From assembly GCA_002840435.1 (NCBI GenBank), contig PHAT01000005.1:610460-674459 (forward strand): 64,000 bases of DNA, in the 5' to 3' direction. This DNA comes from Deltaproteobacteria bacterium HGW-Deltaproteobacteria-6. GTDB taxonomy: Bacteria > Desulfobacterota > Syntrophia > Syntrophales > Smithellaceae. This document shows positions 53,661 through 61,552 of the stretch, one piece after another. Every line of letters begins with the position of its first letter. Position 1 is the first letter of the stretch. Below the pieces are notes generated by a model. The model ran no database searches. It saw only the letters and a program-made list of their open reading frames with translations, and was not told the origin of the DNA. The position numbers and the translations under genes are program-made.

Positions 53661-55223
53661 TTAACTCCATGCTTTTTCCGCTGCCGCGTTTTTTCCGGCA
53701 ATCCGGCCGAAAATCAGGCAGTCAAGCGTGGCGCAGCTGCCCAGGCGGACCGCACCATGCACACCGCCTGTGACTTCACCGGCCGCATACAAACCGGGGA
53801 TGGGCTTGTCCGTCATGATGTCCGTCGCCTGCGCTTTGACATTCATATTGACGCCGCCCATGCAGTGATGAATCTTGGGTGTGAGCCTGAGAGCATAGTA
53901 GGGACCGGGGCCCAGCGGTTTCTGATTTTTCTGCAAATATCTGCCCCATTCGGCATCCTTGCCGGCCAGAACACCTTTGTTGAATTTTTCAATTTCCCCT
54001 TTCAGGGGTTCCACCGGGCAATCATATGCCGCTGCCATCTGTTCCAGCGTATCATATTTTTTAACCACGCCTCTTTCGATCAATTTCGGCAGGGACTCCG
54101 CAATCAGCTTTTCGCCGAGGGCATAGCCATAGGCATCTGTAAAAGCGATGCATTTATTGCCGACGCGAATGATGGCATCCGCGCGAATTTTACGGTCGGC
54201 CAATTCATTGACAAAGCGTTTGCCGGTTTTGGTGTCAATCCAGAGGCCATACATGGCAGCACAAAGCTGTGCGAAGAAAGGCGACAGTCCCATGCCCTTT
54301 TCATCCGGACTGCCCCACGGACCAAGCTGAATCCAGGAAAGCTGCAGCGGTGTGCAGCCAATGCGCAGGGCTTCGCGCAAACTTTCCGCGGTGGCGCCGG
54401 GCTGATTCGTGCTGGGGAATTCGGCCGTCAGGCGGGGGTCCTGGATGGTTCTGAAGGCGACGTCGTTGCCAAAACCTCCCGTGGCCAGAACGACGGCTTT
54501 TCTGGCCTTGATGTTTTTTGCTTTTCCACTGTCTTTGTTGGGGAAAACATACTTCTCCCGAATCTGAACGCCCTTGACCCGTCCGTCTGCGTCGCGGTAT
54601 ATCTGGGTCAGAAAGCTTTGTGTTTTGGGCACTATGCCCAACTCTTTTAATTTAGCCAGCTGCTGCGTGACGATGGCCGAACCGCTCTGGTTGTAAGTGC
54701 TGTACATCCGGGGAACAGAGTGACCGCCCTCCTGGGAAAGTTTGTCCTTGTACTGAACACCGAGTTCCGTAATGGTCCATTGAACGGTTGAGTTGGAATT
54801 ATCGGCAACCATCTTGGCCAGTTCCACATGATTCAGGTTGAGGCCGGCTGCCAGCATGTCTTTTAACAAGAGTTCCGGTGAATCCTGAATACCCTGTTCT
54901 TTTTCCTTGGGAGAACCTGCCGCGGAGATTACACCGCCGTTGATAATCGAGTTTCCGCCCGGCGTACGCATCTTTTCCAAAACGACAACGGATGCCCCGG
55001 CTTTCTTTGCTTCATAAGCCGCAGCCAGTCCCGCAAATCCGCTGCCGATGACGACCACATCATAAGTTTCGTCCCATTTTTTCGGCAAGGCGGCCGCTTC
55101 CGCTTTCCAGGGCGCCAACGCGACACCGCTTGAGGCCAGCCCGGCGACAGCCGCTACAGTGCCTGCGGATTTTATGAAATTCCGTCTGGTTAATGATTTT
55201 GTGATTTTTTTGTCTTCCGCCAT
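53661..55223 (-). CDS. Tat-exported FAD-dependent reductase, fumarate reductase flavoprotein family (paralogue 1)
   Basis: 520 aa, RBS AGGAGG. The Tat signal TRRNFIKSAG plus a hydrophobic stretch is at the N-terminus. FAD-binding YDVVVIGSGFAGLAAAYEAKKAGA, E...VVLATGGFGN and the capping domain follow. Of the catalytic residues known from Shewanella FccA, the acid Arg (NELADRKIRADAI), the His of IHHCMGGV and the Arg of GAVRLG are kept, but the active-site His in the IQAHP segment is replaced (IQLGPWGSPDEKG) and the TE pair of ITEAVRG is absent. So it is likely a reductase of a C=C bond in a substrate other than fumarate. No haem domain, so a separate cytochrome must donate electrons; a paralogue is at 59867. 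It is divergent from the cytochrome at 55816. Confidence 0.87.
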   Translation of the reverse strand: MAEDKKITKSLTRRNFIKSAGTVAAVAGLASSGVALAPWKAEAAALPKKWDETYDVVVIGSGFAGLAAAYEAKKAGASVVVLEKMRTPGGNSIINGGVISAAGSPKEKEQGIQDSPELLLKDMLAAGLNLNHVELAKMVADNSNSTVQWTITELGVQYKDKLSQEGGHSVPRMYSTYNQSGSAIVTQQLAKLKELGIVPKTQSFLTQIYRDADGRVKGVQIREKYVFPNKDSGKAKNIKARKAVVLATGGFGNDVAFRTIQDPRLTAEFPSTNQPGATAESLREALRIGCTPLQLSWIQLGPWGSPDEKGMGLSPFFAQLCAAMYGLWIDTKTGKRFVNELADRKIRADAIIRVGNKCIAFTDAYGYALGEKLIAESLPKLIERGVVKKYDTLEQMAAAYDCPVEPLKGEIEKFNKGVLAGKDAEWGRYLQKNQKPLGPGPYYALRLTPKIHHCMGGVNMNVKAQATDIMTDKPIPGLYAAGEVTGGVHGAVRLGSCATLDCLIFGRIAGKNAAAEKAWS

Positions 55224-55815
55224 AATTTACCTCCTGATAATTTGTTTCTGTGGTTAGGTTGTTAAAAGACGTTTTCTTGCCATAAAATGACCGAAGATAA
55301 ATTGTAATGACTAAAATCATTATAACTTATCATGATTGAAAATGATTTTGTTAAAAGACCCTGATGCGGTATCCGTGCATGGGAACAGTATTTTGCAGGG
55401 ATAAGACAGCGCCGGAAAATGGATATGATGAGACCAGGCTGAAGAAGAAACAACGAACTGCTATGGCAAAATGACTTAATAATTCTTTTCACAAGTATAA
55501 ACCCTGCGGAGAATGTAGCATAAACGGAAAGAAATGCAAGAATTCCCTTCTGGCCAAATATCCCATGGATAGTCGTTAAATTATTTCCGGCGCCTCTGAC
55601 TTTTATTCGGAAAAAGCCGCAACGGGAAAGAGGCTTGCAATGTCGCCGATTAAATACTAGAATGCGCGGGAAATGATGGAAGACATTATGATGCCCGTCA
55701 ACTGCCAGCGATGCATTAAATTTCCATCCCGATTGATGGATCGCAAATTAAATGAATTTGATGAAAGGTTACCGGCTTAATCAATTCAAAAAACTGCAAT
55801 CTCCGGGAGGTTTCA
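55224..55815. other. 592-nt divergent intergenic region
   Basis: It separates the flavoprotein gene (minus) from the undecahaem cytochrome gene (plus). It has an AT-rich inverted repeat AAAATCAT (55314-55321) / ATGATTTT (55342-55349) near the flavoprotein end and a promoter candidate at 55635-55663. I found no small gene and no recognised RNA. Confidence 0.5.
55635..55663 (+). promoter_or_regulatory. Candidate promoter for the undecahaem cytochrome gene
   Basis: TTGCAA, 17-nt spacer, TAGAAT (five of six at -10). It is ~150 nt before the ATG at 55816. Confidence 0.45.
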
Positions 55816-57063
55816 ATGCGCAATCAACAAATAACCCCTTTCTTTCTAATGCTGATCTTTTTCTTCATTTTTTGTTCAGCCGGCTTCGCTGCTTCTAACA
55901 GCAGTTGTGTGACCTGTCATTCCAATGAATCGCTGATGAAGTCGATGCATAAACCGCCGCCTGCGCCGATGAGTGAAGGAGAGGGGTGAGCGGGCGCTCC
56001 TCCGGCGGTCCGGCCGGAAGAAATGTATAAAGGGTATGTTGTCGATCGTGACCTTCTCAAGAAAGATCAACATTTTATTCTATCGTGTTCCCAGTGTCAT
56101 CGGGGAGACAGTGAAACTTTAAATAAACAAAAGGCCCATCAAGGCCTGATTAAAAGACCTTCGGACAATCTGTCCACCTGCGCGACGTGCCATAAGCCGG
56201 TGACGGACAAGTATGCAAAGTCGCTTCATTACACATTGGCCGGTCAGCGAAACGGGGTGATGCCCCGTTTTTCCAAAGAAGAATTAAAAATATTTGATGA
56301 AAAAGTTTTTGAAAAATCATGCCGCAGTTGCCATGCGTCCTGCGGAGACTGCCACGTCAAGTCTCCGGCCGTAGGCGGCATCAGTACCGGATTGCTGGCC
56401 AAACATAAGTTCGTCAAAAAAGATGAAGGCAAAACCTGTTCGTCGTGCCACGGCGGGCGGGTCTATCCTGAATATACGGGAGAATACGGCGGTGCCCCGG
56501 ATGTTCACTATCAAAAAGGCATGCTGTGCATGGACTGCCACAAGAAGCTGGAATTTCACGGCGACGGTAAGGCGTATGCATCCAAGAATCATGTAAAAGA
56601 TCGTCCGGCCTGCCGCAGCTGCCACAAGGCGGGCGGCGAAAAAAATGCAATGGCTAAAATGTCGCACGAGACGCATCAAGACAAGGTATCCTGCTACGGA
56701 TGCCATGCCGGAGCGGAGTATCGCAACTGTCAGCAATGCCATGCGGGCGAAGGCGCAAAAGCCAATCCGGAAATCATATTAGGGCGCAGTCCGCGGGACA
56801 AAAAAATGCTGACGACTTTGCGGTTGATTCCGACAGTTCGCGACACGTTTGCCAAAGAAGGCATCAAAATGGAGCATTTCGACGCCTTGCCCAATTACTG
56901 GGACACGCCCGCCCACAATATCCGGAAACGGACGGACCGCACCCGTTCCTGCGATGCCTGCCATGTCGAGAAGAAGAATTTTTTAACGAAAGAAAAACTG
57001 ATCAAGGATGGTTCCAGGGCCAATGAAGGCTTAATCTATCATCTTAAGCGAATCAACAAATAA
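55816..57063 (+). CDS. Periplasmic undecahaem c-type cytochrome read across an in-frame UGA (candidate selenoprotein)
   Basis: ATG 55816 (GGGAGG 5 nt upstream) starts a signal peptide (FFLMLIFFFIFCSAGFAAS) and a CVTCH haem site. The frame then meets TGA at 55987-55989 and continues without a break as a cytochrome with ten more CxxCH sites (CSQCH, CATCH, CRSCH, CGDCH, CSSCH, CMDCH, CRSCH, CYGCH, CQQCH, CDACH) to 57063. The junction reads MSEGEG-(UGA)-AGAPPAVRPEEM. The part after the UGA has no signal peptide or proper RBS of its own, so it makes sense only as one protein. A hairpin at 56001-56018 fits a bacterial SECIS, hence selenocysteine at codon 58 is my first reading; a nonsense mutation or sequencing error is the alternative. 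A rhodanese gene follows 16 nt downstream. I recall, without being able to check, that the multihaem cytochrome ExtKL of the selenite/tellurite reduction operons of Geobacter relatives is also read through UGA. Confidence 0.8.
55987..56018 (+). promoter_or_regulatory. UGA codon with SECIS-like hairpin
   Basis: TGA at 55987-55989 is followed after 11 nt by a perfect 6-bp stem TCCGGC (56001-56006) / GCCGGA (56013-56018) with the loop GGTCCG. The loop begins 17 nt after the UGA and has G at its first two positions; its GGUC matches the apical loop of the E. coli fdhF SECIS. I see no clear bulged U in the stem. Confidence 0.6.
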
Positions 57064-57079
57064 CCCGGGAGGTTTTTTT

Positions 57080-57973
57080 ATGAGAAATGAAAGATGGTTC
57101 AAAACAGTAATGGTTGTTATTTTGTTCCTTTTGCCGTTAACCGCGCTGGCCGGCAGCATGGATCCCGTTGTCTCTACGGACTGGCTGCAAAATAATCTGA
57201 AGAATGCAAATTTAGTCATCCTGGATATTCGGAAAGTGGAGGAATACAAGGCCGGTCATATTCCCGGTGCGATCAATGTGTTTTATGGTTCCTGGGCGAT
57301 CAAGAAGGGGAGCCTGCTCAATGAACTGCCGCCCGTTGATGATCTGACGGATGTTGTCGGAAACGCGGGCATCGACAAGGATTCACAGGTGGTCATTGTC
57401 GGAAAAACGGATAAAGTTCCCGATCAGTTCGATATGACCCGCGTTGCCTGGACCTTGAAGTATCTGGGCGTGCCCAATGCAGCTATTCTCAATGGCGGCC
57501 AGAATCAATGGGTCAAAGAAAACAAACCTCTCTCGCAGGATATGGCAAAGGCGAAAGCAAAATCTTTCAAAGCTTCCGTTAATCAGGCTTTGTTTGCCGA
57601 TAAGGCCTATGTCCTGGATAAAATAGGCAAGGCCGTCATCGTCGATACCCGAGCGCCGGCTTTCTACCAGGGAAAAGAAAAGCTTGCTTTTGTGCCTAAG
57701 CTGGGCCGAATCAAGGGATCTGTTAATTTGCCGGTGGGCCAATTGTACACTCCGGAGGGTTTATACAAAGACAAGGCCACGCTTGCCGCGTTAGCCGAAA
57801 AAGCAGTGGGGGGCGATCGGAATAAGGAATATATCCTTTATTGCGATACCGGCAAGACTTGTACCTCCTGGGCATTGATCATGGTGGATATGCTGGGATA
57901 TAAAGATGTGAAAGTTTATGATGGTTCGTCCATGGAATGGCTGGCCGATCCGGCAGCTCCCGCCGAACCCTGA
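57080..57973 (+). CDS. Periplasmic two-domain rhodanese-like sulfurtransferase
   Basis: 297 aa. Signal peptide (VVILFLLPLTALAGS), then rhodanese domain 1 with DIRKVEEYKAGHIPGAINV and no active-site Cys loop, then domain 2 with VDTRAPAFYQG and the active-site loop YCDTGKTCTSWAL, where the first Cys is in the catalytic position. Such proteins move sulfane sulfur (or selenium) from a thiosulfate-like donor to an acceptor. Close coupling to the undecahaem cytochrome suggests both act on a sulfur or selenium oxyanion, polysulfide or tellurite in the periplasm. A bidirectional terminator follows. Confidence 0.9.
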   Translation: MRNERWFKTVMVVILFLLPLTALAGSMDPVVSTDWLQNNLKNANLVILDIRKVEEYKAGHIPGAINVFYGSWAIKKGSLLNELPPVDDLTDVVGNAGIDKDSQVVIVGKTDKVPDQFDMTRVAWTLKYLGVPNAAILNGGQNQWVKENKPLSQDMAKAKAKSFKASVNQALFADKAYVLDKIGKAVIVDTRAPAFYQGKEKLAFVPKLGRIKGSVNLPVGQLYTPEGLYKDKATLAALAEKAVGGDRNKEYILYCDTGKTCTSWALIMVDMLGYKDVKVYDGSSMEWLADPAAPAEP

Positions 57974-57987
57974 TTTTTTTAAGAATT

Positions 57988-58040
57988 AAAAAAGCCGTTG
58001 GAAGGGCATGCAGCAAACCTTCCAACGGCTTTATTTTTTG
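57988..58040. terminator. Bidirectional intrinsic terminator
   Basis: A 15-bp perfect stem (AAAGCCGTTGGAAGG, 57991-58005, with CCTTCCAACGGCTTT, 58018-58032) and a 12-nt loop, flanked by an A-run on the left and TATTTTTT on the right. It serves the rhodanese gene and the convergent OTR gene. Confidence 0.93.
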
Positions 58041-58049
58041 CCCTGCCCT

Positions 58050-59456
58050 TTATTTCTTTTCCCCAGGATCGCCGGCATAACCCAGATCTTTCCAGTTGAG
58101 TCTGCCGTTCTTGCCGTGGCAGTCGTTACACTTTAGCGCGTTTGCCTTGGGGGCTACCATGTGATTGACCTTCCAGTACATGTCTGTTTCCGCAAAGCCG
58201 TATTTTCCGCTGTAGGGCAGACCTGCGACTTTCATCCCGTCAACCATGGCCTGGCCCCAGTCCCAGTGCTTCCAGTAACCGGCCCACAAATGCGGTACGG
58301 CAAAGACATTGTTTCCCGCATCATATGGCTGTTTACCCCGCATGACTTTAAACGGGGTAATCCTGGCCGTTTTATCATTTCGGTCCCCCCTGGGATAATT
58401 CAGGTGGGTCACTTTTGACGGATCCATCTTTTCTCCCAGAAGATAGCGATCAACGGAGCCATTAAACCAGAAATAAACCGGCTTTTCCTCTTTAGCCCAT
58501 TTAAAGTCGCCTTTCTGCTTGTCATAGAGCGGCTGGCCGTATTGATCTTTCTGGACAGGTCCGTCTTTGCCCGCTGTTGACCAGTCCCACCATATTTTTG
58601 TCGGAAGCGCTTTGGCATAAGTCGGAATGTGGCAGGTCTGGCAGGCAACCCTTTCACTGTGTTTGTTGAGAATGGCATTTTTGCCATGCGGGGTTCCCGC
58701 GTGGCAATCGGAACAGTTGAGCGTCAATCCACTTCCGGTCATGGATACGGAGAGCGCTTTTCCGGGGATGACGTGATTAACGGTTTTATGGCAGGAACTG
58801 CAGTTCATGTTTGCGCCGTCTACGGCCATATGGACATCGATTGAACGTTTGGGGGCTCCCAGAGAACTATCCAGATCCCCATGTTTGATGTGATCGCCTC
58901 CGCCGCCGAAGAAATGGCAGGCTCCGCAGGTCGCTCGACTGGTTGGGCCAACGCTTTTTGCGATCTTTTCCAGATCAAGCGCTTTCCAGATTTTTCCTGA
59001 TTTAGGAGGGAATTCCGTATCCTGATAAGCGGGATGGCCTGATCCTGCGGGAAGCTTTTTATAGCTGCCTGTCTTATCATGGCAAATGAGACAGTCGATG
59101 TTTTCCGGCTTCGAGAAATCGAAAGAATTATCTTTCCAGCCATAGCCCGCATGACAGCTTGTACAACGGGGATTGTTGCTCGGTAAGGCGATACAATAAT
59201 TATTGATGGCGTTCTTCTTGCCGAGTTCGACTTTTCCCTTCCCCTGAACTTCCTGGGTTGTGCTCCATGTCCAGTGAGGCGTTTTCATGAAGTCACCAGC
59301 CTGTTTACCATGACATTGCAGGCACTTTTTCGTGACGTCCGGTCCCGTCTTGAACGGTCCCGAGATAAATTGGGAGTGGTCCTGCGCTGCCGGGGCCACG
59401 CCGGCAAACAGCAGGAATGAAACCATAAATGCAAATATTTTTATGACATGAATCAT
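58050..59456 (-). CDS. Octahaem c-type cytochrome, tetrathionate reductase (OTR) family
   Basis: 468 aa, RBS AGGAGG. Signal peptide (IFAFMVSFLLFAGVAPAA) and eight haem sites: CLQCH, CTSCH, CLICH, CGACH, CSSCH, CSDCH, CQTCH, CNDCH. Length, spacing and the WDWSTAGKDGPV and MDPSKVTHLNYPRGDRNDKTARITPFKVMRGKQPYD segments are characteristic of the Shewanella OTR family, which reduces tetrathionate, nitrite and hydroxylamine in vitro. The substrate in this organism is unknown. It is transcribed alone from a near-consensus promoter on the minus strand. Confidence 0.88.
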   Translation of the reverse strand: MIHVIKIFAFMVSFLLFAGVAPAAQDHSQFISGPFKTGPDVTKKCLQCHGKQAGDFMKTPHWTWSTTQEVQGKGKVELGKKNAINNYCIALPSNNPRCTSCHAGYGWKDNSFDFSKPENIDCLICHDKTGSYKKLPAGSGHPAYQDTEFPPKSGKIWKALDLEKIAKSVGPTSRATCGACHFFGGGGDHIKHGDLDSSLGAPKRSIDVHMAVDGANMNCSSCHKTVNHVIPGKALSVSMTGSGLTLNCSDCHAGTPHGKNAILNKHSERVACQTCHIPTYAKALPTKIWWDWSTAGKDGPVQKDQYGQPLYDKQKGDFKWAKEEKPVYFWFNGSVDRYLLGEKMDPSKVTHLNYPRGDRNDKTARITPFKVMRGKQPYDAGNNVFAVPHLWAGYWKHWDWGQAMVDGMKVAGLPYSGKYGFAETDMYWKVNHMVAPKANALKCNDCHGKNGRLNWKDLGYAGDPGEKK

Positions 59457-59515
59457 AACGAACCTCCTTGCATGTTTCAGATATATGATTGATACACCCT
59501 GCTGAGTCTGAGTGC

Positions 59516-59544
59516 ATTATCCGCCGATCATGATCATTTGTCAA
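59516..59544 (-). promoter_or_regulatory. Sigma-70-type promoter for the OTR gene
   Basis: On the minus strand TTGACA (59544-59539), a 17-nt spacer and GATAAT (59521-59516). The start would be ~55-60 nt before the ATG. Confidence 0.75.
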
Positions 59545-59679
59545 GACATCATGGGTTTACGTATCGGAAGAACATCCGGAACGGTGTTATTTCAAACATT
59601 TGATCAGCGCCGCCATATATTAATAATATTAACTTCTTATGTTGCTGTTTGACAAATAAATTATTGATGATGGAGTTTC

Positions 59680-59709
59680 TTGACAGGCCTTTCCGTTTGG
59701 GTGTATTGT
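59680..59709 (+). promoter_or_regulatory. Promoter candidate for the flavoprotein-cytochrome-NrfD operon
   Basis: TTGACA (59680-59685), an 18-nt spacer and TATTGT (59704-59709). It is ~155 nt before the ATG at 59867. Confidence 0.55.
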
Positions 59710-59866
59710 AGCACCGCCGGATTTGCAGGTAAGTGTAAAATCCGTTTTGTCGCCGGAATGTATAATCCTCAATCGTTTCAGAAGTACTAACTGCCTCTTT
59801 TTTATTCTTTGCCGGAGGAATCATTACTCAACCCAAAAAGATAAATACAACCAGGAGGGATATCCT

Positions 59867-61420
59867 ATGAAAAAAATCAATCAGACCGAAGAAACGCTCA
59901 GCAGACGGAATTTTCTCAAGACGGCCGGCGGGGTGGCCGCTGTTGCCGGACTGGCCGCAAGCGGCTTGCCTTTAATGACCGGACAGGCCGAAGCGGCATG
60001 CGATGTTCTGCCGAAAAAATGGGATGACACCTACGATGTTGTTGTGGTGGGCAGCGGCTTTGCGGGTCTGGCCGCCGCCATTGAAGCGAAAAATGCGGGA
60101 GCCAGTGTTCTGGTCATCGAAAAGATGCCGCTTCATGGAGGCAACTCCATCATTAACGGCGGCGATTTTTGCGCGCCCGGCACGAAGCTGCAGCAGGAAA
60201 ACGGCGTTCAGGACTCGGCGGAGCTGATGTTAAAAGATATGCTCAAGGCGGGGGCTTATCTGAATCATCCCGACCTGGCCAAAATTGTGGCCTACGGGGC
60301 CAGGGGAGCATTGGAATGGACGGAAACATACATTGGCGCCAAATATACCAAACTCAATTATCACGGCGGCCACTCCGTCAAGAGGGCCCATGGAACAATC
60401 AACTCCTCGGGTTCGGAACTGGTCAACAAAGAACTGTCCAAAGCCAAAGAAATCGGCGTGAAAATTCAAATGCGCACCAGGCTGGTCAAATTCCTTTCCA
60501 ACAAAGAGGGCCGAATCGTCGGCCTGGAAGTGCGGAAGGATTACAAATTTCCCGATGATCGTTCGGGCAAGACAGCCTTTATCAAGGCGAAGAGAGCCGT
60601 CGTGCTGAGTTCAGGCGGTTTTTCCAGAGATTTGAAATTGCGTCAGGTGCATGACCCCCGCCTCACGGACAGGTTCGAATCCACTAATCAGCCGGGCGCT
60701 ACCGGCGAAGCATTGCTGGCAGCGTGCAAGGCCGGCGCGATGGATGTCCAGATGGACTGGATTCAGCTGGGCCCCTGGACAAGCCCGGATGAAAAGGGAT
60801 TCGGTTATGTGCCGCTCTTTTGTGAACGGCTGGTCGGATACGGCCCGATGATCAATCCCAAGACAGGCAAACGATTCTTCAAGGAAACGGGAAACCGCAA
60901 GGAACGCGCCGATGCCATCATCCTGGTTGGCGACCCGGTCATTATTATGGGCGATTCTTACGCCGTCAGGAAACAGATCTTTCCCAAGGCGCTCGAAAAA
61001 GGGATGGAAGCGGGAGCTATCAAGAAGTTTGATTCGCTGGACGCCGTGGCGAAGGAATACCATATTGCCGTTGATGTTTTCCTTAAAGAAATCGAACGCT
61101 GGAATTCCTTTGTGGAAAAGAAAAAGGACGATGATTTTGACTGTATGATCTTCAAGGACGCCAAACCGACCGTTGAAGCGCCTTTTTATGCCGCAAGACT
61201 CTGGCCCAAGGTTCATCATACGATGGGTGGACTGAACATCGATCAGGACGCTCAGGTTATCGGATTTGATTTTAAGCCGGTGAAGGGTCTTTACGCGGCA
61301 GGCGAGGTGACCGGCGGCGTGCATGGCGCCGTGCGGCTGGGTGGCGTGGCCATGGCGGATTGTATCGTCTTCGGCCGTATTGCCGGAAAAAGCGCAGCTA
61401 AAGAAAAACCGTGGGGTTAA
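59867..61420 (+). CDS. Tat-exported FAD-dependent reductase, fumarate reductase flavoprotein family (paralogue 2)
   Basis: 517 aa from ATG 59867, 7 nt after AGGAGGG; the open frame further upstream lacks an RBS. Tat signal SRRNFLKTAG, FAD motif YDVVVVGSGFAGLAAAIEAKNAGA, and RAVVLSSGGFSRD. Catalytic Arg in GNRKERADAI, His in VHHTMGGL, Arg in GAVRLGG are kept; the fumarate-specific His is replaced by Gly in IQLGPWTSPDEKG and the TE pair is missing. It is clearly paralogous to the product of 53661-55223 over the whole length. Downstream are a hexahaem cytochrome, an NrfD protein and a Tat-exported 4[4Fe-4S] protein, so it is likely the catalytic subunit of a quinol-linked periplasmic reductase with unknown organic acceptor. 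Confidence 0.88.
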   Translation: MKKINQTEETLSRRNFLKTAGGVAAVAGLAASGLPLMTGQAEAACDVLPKKWDDTYDVVVVGSGFAGLAAAIEAKNAGASVLVIEKMPLHGGNSIINGGDFCAPGTKLQQENGVQDSAELMLKDMLKAGAYLNHPDLAKIVAYGARGALEWTETYIGAKYTKLNYHGGHSVKRAHGTINSSGSELVNKELSKAKEIGVKIQMRTRLVKFLSNKEGRIVGLEVRKDYKFPDDRSGKTAFIKAKRAVVLSSGGFSRDLKLRQVHDPRLTDRFESTNQPGATGEALLAACKAGAMDVQMDWIQLGPWTSPDEKGFGYVPLFCERLVGYGPMINPKTGKRFFKETGNRKERADAIILVGDPVIIMGDSYAVRKQIFPKALEKGMEAGAIKKFDSLDAVAKEYHIAVDVFLKEIERWNSFVEKKKDDDFDCMIFKDAKPTVEAPFYAARLWPKVHHTMGGLNIDQDAQVIGFDFKPVKGLYAAGEVTGGVHGAVRLGGVAMADCIVFGRIAGKSAAKEKPWG

Positions 61421-61438
61421 CTGTAAAATGGTCCGGCA

Positions 61439-61470
61439 TCAATGAAGGGCCGTTAACAGCCCTTCATTGA
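61439..61470. promoter_or_regulatory. Perfect hairpin between flavoprotein and cytochrome genes
   Basis: TCAATGAAGGGC / GCCCTTCATTGA, a 12-bp perfect stem with an 8-nt loop, 18 nt after the flavoprotein stop. No T-run follows, so it may be an mRNA processing or stability element that sets the ratio of subunits rather than a full terminator. Confidence 0.6.
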
Positions 61471-61552
61471 CGCTTGTGTCTTGCCATGCTTATATGCTAT
61501 TTAAAAGACGGTTAGTATATTTGAAGTCATTGTATGATTTTGGAGATGAATT

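Larger units (their letters stand above)
59457..59866. other. 410-nt divergent regulatory region
   Basis: It lies between the OTR gene (minus) and the flavoprotein operon (plus) and holds one promoter in each direction (59516-59544 minus, 59680-59709 plus). Nothing else recognisable. Confidence 0.55.

Noticed and set aside
56023-57063. A separate ten-haem cytochrome gene starting at ATG 56023
   Set aside because: It would lack a signal peptide, and GGAAG is only 2 nt before the ATG. The frame continues upstream through the UGA into a perfect start with a signal peptide, so one gene is the better reading.
60668-60690. GGTTCGAATCC-like sequence suggesting a tRNA T-arm
   Set aside because: It codes for conserved residues of the flavoprotein, and no acceptor or anticodon arms surround it.
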